61,980 nucleotides of DNA from an uncultured Desulfobacterales bacterium (GTDB lineage: Bacteria; Desulfobacterota; Desulfobacteria; Desulfobacterales; UBA11574): NCBI GenBank assembly GCA_937998305.1, contig CALLDL010000055.1, positions 1 through 61,980 on the forward strand, given 5' to 3'. Below the pieces are notes generated by a model, which was not told the origin of the DNA, ran no database searches, and saw nothing but the letters and a program-made list of their open reading frames with translations. This document shows, piece after piece, positions 26,654 to 35,755 of the stretch (positions within the stretch are counted from its first letter, which is position 1; each line of letters begins with the position of its first letter). Both the position numbers and the translations under genes were made by a program.

Positions 26654-28945
26654 TCAATCCGAGGCATTGATTTGTGCCAACTGAACGACTCTGGGCGTGA
26701 TAAATATCAACAACTCCTGTGTTTGGTCATCGTTTTCTTCTACTTTAAAGAGCCAGCCAAGAACCGGTATCTTTCTTAAATACGGAAGGCCTTCTTCACC
26801 GGCTCTTTTCCTTGTTTTTCTGATCCCGCCGATAACGATGGTATCCCCGTCGTCCACCAGGAGTTCCGTATAGGCCTCCTTGGTGGTAAAAGAGATCTGG
26901 TTGTTGATAACCTCCCCGATTTCATTGTTTTTTATGACAATTTTCATGGTGATGCGTTCGTCTGGCGTAATATGCGGGGTTACTTCCAGTTCAAGGGCGA
27001 TGTCTTTAAACTCAGTTGTGGTGTTGCCATCCGCGTCCAGCTTGTTATACGGATAAGCCAGTCCCTGTTTGATCTTTGCGGGTTTATTGTCAAGGGTTAA
27101 TATTTTCGGAGCGGATATGATCTTAACGGTGCCTTCTGATTCCGATGCTGACAGCCTTGCATCCACCACGCGGAATGTATTGCCGATCAGTCTTGAAAAT
27201 TGAAGTCCGATTGTGCCAAGAGTAGTCGTTGGGGGATTTGTTGCACTCATATCGTAACTCCCCACGCCCCCTAAGCTGCCATCTATTCTGGTGCCTGAGA
27301 TTGCCCATTCAGTTCCGATTTCCCTGTTAAAGGAGTCAGAGGCTTCGACGATCCTGGCTTCAATCATCACCTGCGGTGTGACCTTGTCGATTTTTCTTAT
27401 GATTTCTTTAGCCTTTTTTACTTTTTCAGCAATGTCTGTGATGATAATTTGATTGTTTCTTCCGTCGACGGTGATGCTGCCGCGTCCTTGGGTTGGTACG
27501 ATATGAGGCGCGACATCATCTTTTGCATTTGCATAGCTGACCGAGATGTATTCCGTTATCAATGGTGAAAGCGCTTTTTTCTGCTCCTTTAGCTTTTGTG
27601 CCGCGGCCAACATTTCCTGCCGTTCCACTTCCTCTTCTTTTAGTGATTTAAGGGTGGCGATGCGTATAATATCTCCTTCGAAAGCCATCCCGAGACGATT
27701 CATTCTCAGAACCAAATCAAGGACTTGATCCCAGGGTACAGGCTTGTCAAACGATAACGTAACCTTTCCGGAAACATCTTTGTCAATGGCGAAATTTTTT
27801 CCACTGACGTCCATTAAAATGCGAAACACGTTTTTTATATCTGTTTCAAAAAAGTTGAGCGCTATTTTTTCGCCGGTATATTCTCCTTTTTTAGTTATAA
27901 ATTTTTTCTTGGCAGGTGTTTCCAGTTCTGTGGGTTCTGTTGGCGCAACCGTCTGAGTTATCACTTGCTCCCAGGGCGGAAGGTTGGCTTTATCAAGAGG
28001 TTTGGGGGAGATTGAAGATGCTTCAAAATGTAAGAAAAGAAGATTGTCAGTCTGCTCGATAAAATAAGGCACGGATTCGCGCAGCTCGATAATAAATCCG
28101 GATTTATTTTTCATGGCAGATGTCTGAAACGGTATGATGCGGTCCACAGCGCTTTCAAAACGTGTGGTAATTAAGGGTCGCTTGCGATAATCCGGTAACA
28201 TTGAAGAATAAAGATGAAGCAACAGCTTTTTTTCATTGATTTTTTTCAAGTCATATTTGGCTGGAATTGTAGTTCCAATAATAACAATCGATTTACCTTC
28301 CTTTTCACTTGAAAAATCTATTCGATTCACCCAGGCAGGCTTTTTTTCATCCGATTGTAATTGGGAGGATTGAGGGGTTAAGGTTTTAACGGGTGTTGTC
28401 TTTTGGGTCAACGAGATGGGGTTTTTGGCACTATCTTTTAGTTCAACACTCGATTTTTCTGTTTTTGCCAAGGTCTGTGTAGCAGTGGCTGGTTTTTTGA
28501 ATGATATGATTAGGTCATTATCTTCACGGATGACTTCATAAGAAACATCTTCTTTTAATAGAATATCGATACGGGTTGTTTGACCTTTGGCGGTTAATTC
28601 AGAAGTTTTGATTGAGGCAACAAGATCATTTTCTGGATGGTAGTTCGTATCGATATTGTCAAAGTTTGTTTCAGGGAAATAAAGCAGAACGCCAAGAGGA
28701 GAAGATTGTTTAACGGATGTATAGGTCAGCAGTTGATTTCCGCTAACACGAACGTTGCTTGTTTCGGAATCTTCCACCGCGATAATATGGGTGATAAGCT
28801 TAGGGATAGAAGATTCTGCAGTAAGTTTTTCGGTTTCTTTAACTGCCTTGGTATTTGAGGCACACCCGATAAACAGGGGCAGTAAAATTACCAAAAAAGA
28901 GGATAGTGTTCTCAATTTTAACGATTTTTTTATCTTGAAATTCAT
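26654..28945 (-). CDS. pilQ: Type IV pilus secretin PilQ
   Basis: A 763-residue outer-membrane secretin. It has a lipoprotein-like signal (LPLFIGCASN), AMIN domains (about 50-150 and 200-310), an STN-type domain (ALNFFETDIKNVFRILMDVS, about 365-430), an N-domain (about 460-530) and the C-terminal secretin ring (VMIEARIVEASDSFNREIGT onward, with VDDGDTIVIGGIRKT and VPVLGWLF). The ring forms the channel through which the pilus exits. It is the last gene of the pilMNOPQ operon and converges on the TPR lipoprotein gene. Confidence 0.95.
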   Translation of the reverse strand: MNFKIKKSLKLRTLSSFLVILLPLFIGCASNTKAVKETEKLTAESSIPKLITHIIAVEDSETSNVRVSGNQLLTYTSVKQSSPLGVLLYFPETNFDNIDTNYHPENDLVASIKTSELTAKGQTTRIDILLKEDVSYEVIREDNDLIISFKKPATATQTLAKTEKSSVELKDSAKNPISLTQKTTPVKTLTPQSSQLQSDEKKPAWVNRIDFSSEKEGKSIVIIGTTIPAKYDLKKINEKKLLLHLYSSMLPDYRKRPLITTRFESAVDRIIPFQTSAMKNKSGFIIELRESVPYFIEQTDNLLFLHFEASSISPKPLDKANLPPWEQVITQTVAPTEPTELETPAKKKFITKKGEYTGEKIALNFFETDIKNVFRILMDVSGKNFAIDKDVSGKVTLSFDKPVPWDQVLDLVLRMNRLGMAFEGDIIRIATLKSLKEEEVERQEMLAAAQKLKEQKKALSPLITEYISVSYANAKDDVAPHIVPTQGRGSITVDGRNNQIIITDIAEKVKKAKEIIRKIDKVTPQVMIEARIVEASDSFNREIGTEWAISGTRIDGSLGGVGSYDMSATNPPTTTLGTIGLQFSRLIGNTFRVVDARLSASESEGTVKIISAPKILTLDNKPAKIKQGLAYPYNKLDADGNTTTEFKDIALELEVTPHITPDERITMKIVIKNNEIGEVINNQISFTTKEAYTELLVDDGDTIVIGGIRKTRKRAGEEGLPYLRKIPVLGWLFKVEENDDQTQELLIFITPRVVQLAQINASD

Positions 28946-28946
28946 G

Positions 28947-29576
28947 CTATTCTCCAGGAGGTTTCTGAAGTTTAAGTGGTTTTTTTATGATAGAAACTTT
29001 GCCATAAATATCTTCACTCTCTTCTTCGATAATGATCCTGTCCTTTAATATCTGAATAATTTTACCCGAATTTGTTCCGATATAAGTCCCCCTTTTTACG
29101 ACATACCCTTTTCCGGAAGACTCCTGAACCAACGCTCTGCTGCCGCTCGGAGCCTGTATTATTCCCACAAGGGTTAGCTGGCCTAGGTTCACCCTTTCAA
29201 GGGGTGTGAGGGGTTTACGTCTTTTGATTTTTTTCTTCCCAACAGCCAGCGAGACACGTTCTTTTTTAAAAAGTGGTTCAAATGGATCCAGCTTCCCTTC
29301 AGGGTTATAGAAATCAGTGATTTCCGGTATTTTGGTTTTCTTGGCTGTCAGCGATTTTTCAGCCACTAACTTTTGTTTCGAGTTTGAAATACCAGCAGGC
29401 ACTGTCCCTTTCGGTTTGGCCGTTGTTTTTTGATCTTCCTTTTTTTCAACAATGATTTTTTTCGTAATTTGCCTTGATTTTAAAGGGGGTTCAGATGGTT
29501 TCTCACAACCCCACAACAGAGGGAAAAAACAGATAATACAAACGATATAGCGTATAAAAACAGAATGTTTATCCAT
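28947..29576 (-). CDS. pilP: Type IV pilus lipoprotein PilP
   Basis: A 209-residue inner-membrane lipoprotein with a lipobox (FPLLWGC, Cys24), a long charged and disordered linker, and a C-terminal beta domain (LTLVGIIQAPSGSRALVQES, GYVVKRGTYIGTNSGKI). This is the PilP fold that links PilNO to the PilQ secretin. One base separates it from pilQ and three from pilO. Confidence 0.93.
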   Translation of the reverse strand: MDKHSVFIRYIVCIICFFPLLWGCEKPSEPPLKSRQITKKIIVEKKEDQKTTAKPKGTVPAGISNSKQKLVAEKSLTAKKTKIPEITDFYNPEGKLDPFEPLFKKERVSLAVGKKKIKRRKPLTPLERVNLGQLTLVGIIQAPSGSRALVQESSGKGYVVKRGTYIGTNSGKIIQILKDRIIIEEESEDIYGKVSIIKKPLKLQKPPGE

Positions 29577-29579
29577 GAT

Positions 29580-30221
29580 TTAAGGTTTCGATTTTTTTTT
29601 CTTTGATGATGAAGCTTTTTCAGGCTTCGTTTCAACAAACCGATAAGTGACAGCCTTACAAGAAGTTATTAGGTTCGTGTTGCCTTTTGTAGAGTTCATC
29701 TTAATGTTGTCTATATTTACGATTCTGGACAACCTTGCCACCTTGTCGAAAAAAAGAGCAACATTATGATAATTCCCTGTTACCTTAATTGATACGGGAA
29801 TTTCAGCATAGAAATCTTTGTTTTGTTCAGGCTCCGGCTGAAACAGCAAGAATTCCAGACCTGCGTCACGACCGGATTGGGATACACTTGACAATAGTGC
29901 CGGTATTTCTTTTTTTTCAGGAAGCTTTTTCATGACAATTTTAAATTCCAGTTCTGCATCTTTTAGCTTAGCCTGAAAATATTTCAGCCGGTTCGCCTTT
30001 GCTTTTGCCGTGGCAAGCCGGGTTTCCAGTGTTGTGTGCTCCTTTTTTAACGCGGTGATATTGCTGATTTTAGGAAGAAAGGAAAAATAGACAAAAGGTC
30101 CGACAAGCAGTATAAAGAGACCCAAACACAATAAGATTTTGTATAGTTTGGACAATTTTCCGATCTTGTCGATGGTTTCGAAAAAAAAGTTGGTTATTTT
30201 AGAGGTGTCGATTTTTTTCAT
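29580..30221 (-). CDS. pilO: Type IV pilus assembly protein PilO
   Basis: A 213-residue bitopic inner-membrane protein with one transmembrane helix (about 29-48), a coiled coil (about 55-105, LKKEHTTLETRLATAKAKAN) and a periplasmic ferredoxin-like domain (FLLFQPEPEQNKDFYAEIPV, VTGNYHNVALFFDKVARL). It dimerises with PilN in the alignment complex. It overlaps pilN by one base. Confidence 0.93.
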   Translation of the reverse strand: MKKIDTSKITNFFFETIDKIGKLSKLYKILLCLGLFILLVGPFVYFSFLPKISNITALKKEHTTLETRLATAKAKANRLKYFQAKLKDAELEFKIVMKKLPEKKEIPALLSSVSQSGRDAGLEFLLFQPEPEQNKDFYAEIPVSIKVTGNYHNVALFFDKVARLSRIVNIDNIKMNSTKGNTNLITSCKAVTYRFVETKPEKASSSKKKKSKP

Positions 30222-30868
30222 TATTTTTTGCCCGGTTTTGAGCCGACAACAGTTTTCTTTTCCGGTTTTTTCAAAGAAGCTTTTACATATCCAATTTCAA
30301 AGCTTTTAAGATTTAATTTGTTCACCTTTTGTTGTTTTATGGTCTTTAAATTTATATTGTTATAAAGTTTTGATTCTTCCAGGCGACTCATAAAATCGGC
30401 AATGGTTTTATTGTCCAATGCAATCCCTTTGATATTTACCTTTCCGCCAGATGCGTCAAAACTTTTGAACCATAATCTTTTAACGGGTTTGTTATCGTTG
30501 TCTGCTGATGTATCGGGTGTCGAAATGGATGTTTTCTCAGCCACCATTTTTGTCATGTTTTCAAGAAGGATGACCGGAGCCCTTCGATTCGTTTCGATAC
30601 TTTTGATAACATCTGTTTTATGTTCTAATTTTTCGAGCTCCTTTTTTATTTTATCCACCTTTTTTGATTGTGTTTCAGCTTGGGTCAGCATTATTTTAGT
30701 GTTTTTTATTTTTGTATTTAGATCATCGATTCTTTTGCCCAGCCATATGTTATAGTAAAGCAGGGCCACAAAAACAATAAAGAAAAACGCGAGAAATATG
30801 TTTATCTGTCTGAGAATATTCTCTTTTTTTCTTGATTCGCGATAAGGGAGCAGATTGATTCGTATCAT
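30221..30868 (-). CDS. pilN: Type IV pilus assembly protein PilN
   Basis: A 215-residue inner-membrane protein. The N-terminal MIRINLLPYRESRKKENI is the conserved cytoplasmic peptide that inserts into PilM. A transmembrane helix (about 25-45), coiled coil and periplasmic domain (LWFKSFDASGGKVNIKGIAL, NKTIADFMSRLEES) follow. It overlaps pilM by 4 bases and pilO by 1, showing tight coupling. Confidence 0.94.
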   Translation of the reverse strand: MIRINLLPYRESRKKENILRQINIFLAFFFIVFVALLYYNIWLGKRIDDLNTKIKNTKIMLTQAETQSKKVDKIKKELEKLEHKTDVIKSIETNRRAPVILLENMTKMVAEKTSISTPDTSADNDNKPVKRLWFKSFDASGGKVNIKGIALDNKTIADFMSRLEESKLYNNINLKTIKQQKVNKLNLKSFEIGYVKASLKKPEKKTVVGSKPGKK

Positions 30869-31920
30869 TTGTCACCAATTTTTCGTGCTGCAAGTCCCAT
30901 ACAGATCGCGGCTTGTGGGGCGATCTGTTCAAGGTAAGAAGAATCAACCCGGGTGCTGTCAACAATAAAATTTTGAAATGGGTTTATAACTTCAACTTCA
31001 GCTGATGTTTCGGCCGCTAGAAGTTCAAGAAATTTTTTAATATTGGCGCCACCACCGCTGAGCACAATCCTGCTAATTTGTTCCTCAGGATATGTAGAAT
31101 AAAAGAAATCAAGGGCGCGTTTTATTTCAATGCACCAATCAGTTACCACGGATACAACAATTTCTTTCAAATCTTCAGCGGATATAAGATCTGATTCTTC
31201 ACCGAGTTTAATCGCTTCTGTTTCCTCAATTGTGCAACCGACTGTAGAAGCAATCTTATCATTAATTTGTTCACATCCAAGTGAAACATCACGCATAAAT
31301 TCAGAAACATTATCTTTTAGAATATTTAATGATGTTTTGCTGGCTCCGATGTCGATCAGGGCGATATTTTCGTCTTCCTGAGAATAGTTAAATTTAAAAA
31401 TATTTTGAAGAGCAAAAGCATCTACATCTATTATACGGGGGTGAAGTTTTGCCATTTTCATGAGATTGATATATTCACTAATCATCTCTTTCTTGGCGGC
31501 AACCAGAAGCACATTCATTTGATTGGGATTGTGTTCGCTTTCTCCAAGTATTTGGAAATCTAAATTAACTTCACTGATGTCGAATGGGATATATTGTTCC
31601 GCTTCAAAATGGATCGTCTCGTGTAATTCATCTTCCGTCATGGTCTGGACGTTGATCTTTTTAACAATAACCGAGTATCCTCCAATGGATATGGCGACGT
31701 TTTTATCCTTTAGTTTGATTGAGTTAAAGAGTTCACGAATATACCCGGAAACAGCTTCAGGATCTCTAACAGACCCCTCTTCGATGAGGCCGGGTTCAAT
31801 ATCGATTGAACTGAAGTTTTTAAGGGTAGATCCGGCTTTTGTGTCGATAATTTCAGCAAGTTTTAATGTCCGGGATCCTATGTCCAGGCCAACAAGCCGG
31901 TTTTTTTTCAAAAAAAACAT
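30865..31920 (-). CDS. pilM: Type IV pilus actin-like ATPase PilM
   Basis: A 351-residue cytoplasmic actin/FtsA-like protein with the nucleotide-binding segments LVGLDIGSRTLKLAEI, IALIDIGASKTSLNILK and IVLSGGGANIKKFLEL. It binds the PilN N-terminal peptide and links the alignment complex to the assembly motors. No pilB, pilC, pilT or major pilin genes are in the window, so those lie elsewhere. The xre-type regulator ends 9 bases upstream. Confidence 0.95.
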   Translation of the reverse strand: MFFLKKNRLVGLDIGSRTLKLAEIIDTKAGSTLKNFSSIDIEPGLIEEGSVRDPEAVSGYIRELFNSIKLKDKNVAISIGGYSVIVKKINVQTMTEDELHETIHFEAEQYIPFDISEVNLDFQILGESEHNPNQMNVLLVAAKKEMISEYINLMKMAKLHPRIIDVDAFALQNIFKFNYSQEDENIALIDIGASKTSLNILKDNVSEFMRDVSLGCEQINDKIASTVGCTIEETEAIKLGEESDLISAEDLKEIVVSVVTDWCIEIKRALDFFYSTYPEEQISRIVLSGGGANIKKFLELLAAETSAEVEVINPFQNFIVDSTRVDSSYLEQIAPQAAICMGLAARKIGDK

Positions 31921-31929
31921 AATATTTTC

Positions 31930-32127
31930 TTAATCACCAAAAATCTTTTTTTTATCAGAAAGGTTGAAACCAAGGGCTAAAATAATCTTTCGCTGAGTTT
32001 CAAGACGACAGGGCATTCCTTTTTCTATACGTGCAATTGTAATAGGAGATACATTGGCCTTCCTGGCAAGTTCAGTCTTGCTCATCAGCAAAGATTCCCG
32101 AGTTTTTCTTACACGATTACCTTTCAT
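31930..32127 (-). CDS. Small XRE-family HTH regulator heading the pil operon
   Basis: A 65-residue protein consisting almost entirely of an XRE/Cro HTH (KTRESLLMSKTELARKANVS, PITIARIEKGMPCRLETQ). It is the first gene of the xre-pilMNOPQ transcript, with a 9-base gap to pilM, and is a natural candidate to autoregulate the pilus operon. Small XRE proteins in this position before pilM occur in other Desulfobacterota, from memory. Confidence 0.85.
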   Translation of the reverse strand: MKGNRVRKTRESLLMSKTELARKANVSPITIARIEKGMPCRLETQRKIILALGFNLSDKKKIFGD

Positions 32128-32635
32128 TCAAAAACCTTTGTAATAAAAGTATTCAACACTATCCAACATATCTTTTTAACAAAAGACCCAAATACAATAT
32201 CAAATATTTTACCTTATATTATTGTCAAGCTCAAGAACTTTTATGTATAATTATAGGTAAATTTTAATTAATTAGTTTATTTTGTGGTTTTTTAAATAAT
32301 AATACTATATATGGTGTTATATAACTAAAGATAAATTAATTACAATGAAATAATGCTATAAAAATTCATGCTGAAGTACCTTCTGACTAAATGAGCCCTC
32401 GGGAAGTTTCTGTTATAAAGCCTCATATATCCGTGGACCGGATTGTTTATTTTAAAAATGATGTACCACTTTAGCTTGGATGAAATAAAGCATTATCTTG
32501 ACTTTAAAGATCGATTTTCGTATATGATTGAAAAAATACAATTTAATCATTCTTATTTGAAACCGCCGGCATTTTTTTTGTATTTAAATACAATTGAAAT
32601 ATCGGCATCAAACATTCAAAACTTTAATCTTGTCT
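32128..32635. other. AT-rich divergent promoter region between xre-pil and the sensor kinase
   Basis: About 500 bases of very AT-rich DNA lie between the divergent units. A 77-residue frame (32443-32676) overlaps the kinase start, is low complexity and is rejected. I see no -24/-12 element with correct spacing here and no clear sigma70 box can be singled out. Confidence 0.45.
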
Positions 32636-34048
32636 ATGAATCGCTACTCAGCAGAAGAAAAAGTCAAGCCTTTTAGGTTGGTCAAATACTTTACTTTTAC
32701 AAGCCTGATCGTAATATTTATCGGGACACTGGTTTTTTCTTTACTCAACATGCACTGGGCGAAAGCCATGCAGAAAAAAAAAAGTGACGACTACGCCCGC
32801 CTTCTGATCGAAAATCTTAACCATCAGGTCTTTTTACAGTTTATCATCCCTGTTGCATTGAAATTTGGCAAGATTCAACTTAGTGACGAAAAACAGTTTG
32901 AACGCATGGATAAGGTCGTCAGAAGTACACTTCACAGTTTCAAGATCGATATGGTCAACATATATGATATGGAGAATACAATTTCATACAGTTTCGACTA
33001 TACGGTGATTGGCAAAGAAAATATTGGAGGTAAAGGGTATAAAGATGCAGTTTTGGGAAAATCAACTTCAAAACTGATTCAAAACGGAAACTGGTTTAAG
33101 ATTTTACTCGGATTTCCACAGAACAGTCGATTAATTTCATTTGCCCCTTTGCGTGCAGAGCGACCGCTTTCCAGGATATCCGGTCCGGTGTTGGGGGTTG
33201 TAGAAATCGTACAAGACTTAACCGAAGATTATAAAGCGATTTTCGATTTTCAAATACGTGTTATTATCACCACTTCAGTGGTTATGGGTTCTCTCTTCCT
33301 GGCTCTTTTGTTTGTGGTTAAAAGGGGTGAAAGTATCATAGAAAGGCGCGCCCAGGAGAGACTTAAGCTCATAGAACAGCTGAATCGTGCAGAACACTTA
33401 TCGACATTGGGTGAAATGGTGGCAGGAATATCCCACGAAATTCGCAACCCATTGGGTATTATAAGGAGTTCATCTGAACTTTTAAAGAAAAAAATGACTG
33501 GCCGCGATCCTTCAAGTTCAATTCCGGATATAATCATTGAAGAATCTGTTCGGTTAAATAATATTATAACAGATTTTTTAAATTTTGCGAAACCCAAGAG
33601 CCCATATCTTACAGCCTGTAAAATAGAAGATGTTCTCGAAAAAAACATCAATTTTTTAGCGACACAGATCAAAGAGGAAGGTTATATTATAAAAAAACAT
33701 TTCGATAATGACCTCCCGGAGATAAACGCTGATACGGATATGCTTTATCAGGCTTTTCTTAACATTTTAATAAATGCCATGCAGGCGATGCCTGAAGGCG
33801 GCATAATTTATGTGAAAGTGAGTGCAGAAGATAACACAGTGGAAATCGTGTTTGAAGATGAAGGTGAAGGTATCACCGAGGATATAATGGAAAAGATATG
33901 GGATCCTTTTTTTACAACCAAAGCAAAAGGAACCGGACTGGGGCTTGGTATCGTGAAAAACATTATCGAATCACACGAAGGAAGTGTAAAAATTGGTAAT
34001 AAACCGGTTACCGGAACCAGTGTTAAGGTCACATTACCTGTTAATTAA
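32636..34048 (+). CDS. Membrane sensor histidine kinase (PilS/NtrB-like)
   Basis: A kinase of about 470 residues. It has two transmembrane helices (about 17-37 and 203-223) flanking a periplasmic domain of about 165 residues, then HisKA (AEHLSTLGEMVAGISHEIRN, phospho-His in SHEIRNPLGI) and HATPase_c (NILINAMQAMPEGG, EDEGEGI, GTGLGLGIVKNIIESHEG). The ATG at 32636 is preferred because the first transmembrane helix follows directly. The frame is open to 32594. The partner is the sigma54-type regulator 11 bases downstream. The location beside pil genes suggests a PilS-like role, but the two-helix sensor differs from six-helix PilS of Pseudomonas. Confidence 0.9.
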   Translation: MNRYSAEEKVKPFRLVKYFTFTSLIVIFIGTLVFSLLNMHWAKAMQKKKSDDYARLLIENLNHQVFLQFIIPVALKFGKIQLSDEKQFERMDKVVRSTLHSFKIDMVNIYDMENTISYSFDYTVIGKENIGGKGYKDAVLGKSTSKLIQNGNWFKILLGFPQNSRLISFAPLRAERPLSRISGPVLGVVEIVQDLTEDYKAIFDFQIRVIITTSVVMGSLFLALLFVVKRGESIIERRAQERLKLIEQLNRAEHLSTLGEMVAGISHEIRNPLGIIRSSSELLKKKMTGRDPSSSIPDIIIEESVRLNNIITDFLNFAKPKSPYLTACKIEDVLEKNINFLATQIKEEGYIIKKHFDNDLPEINADTDMLYQAFLNILINAMQAMPEGGIIYVKVSAEDNTVEIVFEDEGEGITEDIMEKIWDPFFTTKAKGTGLGLGIVKNIIESHEGSVKIGNKPVTGTSVKVTLPVN

Positions 34049-34059
34049 AGGGTGTCGTA

Positions 34060-35442
34060 ATGGAAACCGTCCTGATTGTAGATGATGAAAAAAATTATCC
34101 GCTCATATTGAGTGCTATTCTTGAAGAAGAAGGATTCGAAACTTTCACCGCCAACAGCGGTCGTGATGCGCTTGAAATACTGGCAAATACCGACATAGAC
34201 CTTGTACTTACCGATATGAAAATGCCATCCATGGATGGTATTGAACTTTTGGGGAGAATAAAAGACAAAGATCAGGATCTTCCGGTCATTATGATGACAG
34301 CCCACGGTACTGTGGATAAGGCTGTAGAGGCCATGCAGAAAGGTGCTTACAGTTATATACTCAAACCTTTCGATAATGATCAGTTGATTGTATATGTGAA
34401 TAAGGCTTTGGGCATGTCTCGGGTTGTCAAAGAAAACCGGCAACTCAGGAACGATGTAAAATTAAAGTATAGTTTCGGAAATATCATTGGAAAAAGCAAA
34501 ATAATGCAGGATGTTTTTGAAACCATACGAAAAGTTGCACCGGCCACTACAACGGTATTGATAGAAGGTGAAAGCGGTACCGGAAAAGAATTGGTTGCAA
34601 AGTCAATACATTTTAATAGCTTACGGCGTGACAAGCCTTTTATTGCCGTTAACTGTAGTGCGCTTGCTGAAAACCTCCTTGAAAGTGAGCTTTTTGGACA
34701 TGAAAAAGGCGCGTTTACCGGTGCTGTTGCGATGAAAAAAGGTCGTTTTGAGCTTGCTGACGGAGGCACTCTTTTTCTTGACGAAATCGGTGAGCTTTCT
34801 CAAAATCTTCAGGTAAAGCTTTTGCGAGTCCTTCAGGAAAAAGTTTTTGAACGGGTTGGGGGAATTAAGCAAATATCTGTAGATATTCGTATTATAACCG
34901 CCACAAACAAGAGACTAAAAGATGAGATGTTGCTGGGGAGATTCAGGGAAGATCTCTATTATCGACTGAATGTGGTACATATCGTCATGCCGATTTTAAG
35001 GGAGCGTAAAGAAGATATTCGCCTGTTGGTCGACCACTTTATCAATAAATATAAAGATGAACGAACGTCTGACATTTCAATAATAGGTCTTGATTCGGAG
35101 GTAGAACGTCTTTTTTATGATTACGCTTGGCTCGGGAATGTTCGAGAGCTGGAAAATGTTATAGAACGGGCCATGGTTTTATGCCAAAGCAATAAAATAA
35201 AGATCTCGGATCTCCCAAAGGAATTTAAGAACAATGTATATAATGCTCTTCATTTTGAAGGAATACCTGCAGATGCCAAATTAGATGAAACACTCGCGAT
35301 GATAGAAAAAAAGATGATCGAAAGAGCCCTGAAATTAACAGATAATGTTCAATCCCAGGCTGCAGCGCTGCTTGGCATTGGCAAAAGTGGACTTAATTGG
35401 AAAATAAAAAAGTTTAAATTGGACATCGGTTCAAAAACTTGA
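34060..35442 (+). CDS. NtrC-family sigma54-dependent response regulator
   Basis: A 460-residue activator: receiver domain (LIVDDEKNY, VLTDMKMPSMDG phospho-Asp, YILKPF), central AAA+ domain (Walker A GESGTGKELVAKS, sigma54-contacting GAFTGA, Walker B GGTLFLDEIGEL) and a C-terminal Fis-type HTH (MIERALKLTDNVQSQAAALL, GIGKSGLNWKIKKF). It is cotranscribed with the upstream kinase. Its 3' end overlaps the first of three palindromic enhancer-like sites, and a -24/-12 promoter lies 290 bases downstream, so that promoter is an obvious candidate target. Confidence 0.94.
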   Translation: METVLIVDDEKNYPLILSAILEEEGFETFTANSGRDALEILANTDIDLVLTDMKMPSMDGIELLGRIKDKDQDLPVIMMTAHGTVDKAVEAMQKGAYSYILKPFDNDQLIVYVNKALGMSRVVKENRQLRNDVKLKYSFGNIIGKSKIMQDVFETIRKVAPATTTVLIEGESGTGKELVAKSIHFNSLRRDKPFIAVNCSALAENLLESELFGHEKGAFTGAVAMKKGRFELADGGTLFLDEIGELSQNLQVKLLRVLQEKVFERVGGIKQISVDIRIITATNKRLKDEMLLGRFREDLYYRLNVVHIVMPILRERKEDIRLLVDHFINKYKDERTSDISIIGLDSEVERLFYDYAWLGNVRELENVIERAMVLCQSNKIKISDLPKEFKNNVYNALHFEGIPADAKLDETLAMIEKKMIERALKLTDNVQSQAAALLGIGKSGLNWKIKKFKLDIGSKT

Positions 35443-35601
35443 ATGAAAGAGAAATCATTTATATCTCTATAATATTAAAAGGTTATCCTGTTTGAAGGAT
35501 GGGGTGGTTCAGAAATTTGAACCCATGGGAATTTAAAAAATATATTATCAATTTAATAGGTTATACTATTTAATTTTAATTTGGGTTCAAAATTTTGAAC
35601 T
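35428..35601. promoter_or_regulatory. Three enhancer-like dyads at exact 78-bp spacing
   Basis: Site 1 is GGTTCAAAAACTTGAATG (35428-35445), site 2 GGTTCAGAAATTTGAACC (35506-35523) and site 3 GGTTCAAAATTTTGAACT (35584-35601). Their centres are 35436.5, 35514.5 and 35592.5, so both intervals are 78 bp. Site 3 contains a perfect 16-bp palindrome. A half site GGTTCA follows at 35622. They lie about 160, 240 and 320 bp upstream of the predicted start of the sigma54 promoter, a typical distance for bacterial enhancer-binding proteins. Site 1 overlaps the end of the regulator gene. Confidence 0.75.
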
Positions 35602-35727
35602 TTTCGGTGTTTAGAAGAGGGGGTTCAGAGGAAAACAGAAAAAAACAATTCAAACGGCATTCGGTGTAACTTATAAATATTGCTATATAAATCCACACAT
35701 AAAAAATGGGGCCAATTTTTTTGGGAT

Positions 35728-35745
35728 TTTGGCAAAGAAATTGCA
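35728..35745 (+). promoter_or_regulatory. Sigma54 (-24/-12) promoter
   Basis: TTTGGCAAAGAAATTGCA (from 35728) has the invariant GG (35731-35732) and GC (35743-35744) with the required 10 bases between them, plus TTGCA at -12. It follows the three dyads and points away from the regulator gene toward a short transcript that ends at a strong terminator. The predicted start is near 35756. Confidence 0.8.
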
Positions 35746-35755
35746 TAGACTAATT

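Noticed and set aside
32443-32676. Possible small gene upstream of the sensor kinase
   Set aside because: Low complexity, AT-driven frame, overlaps the kinase start and lacks a ribosome binding site.
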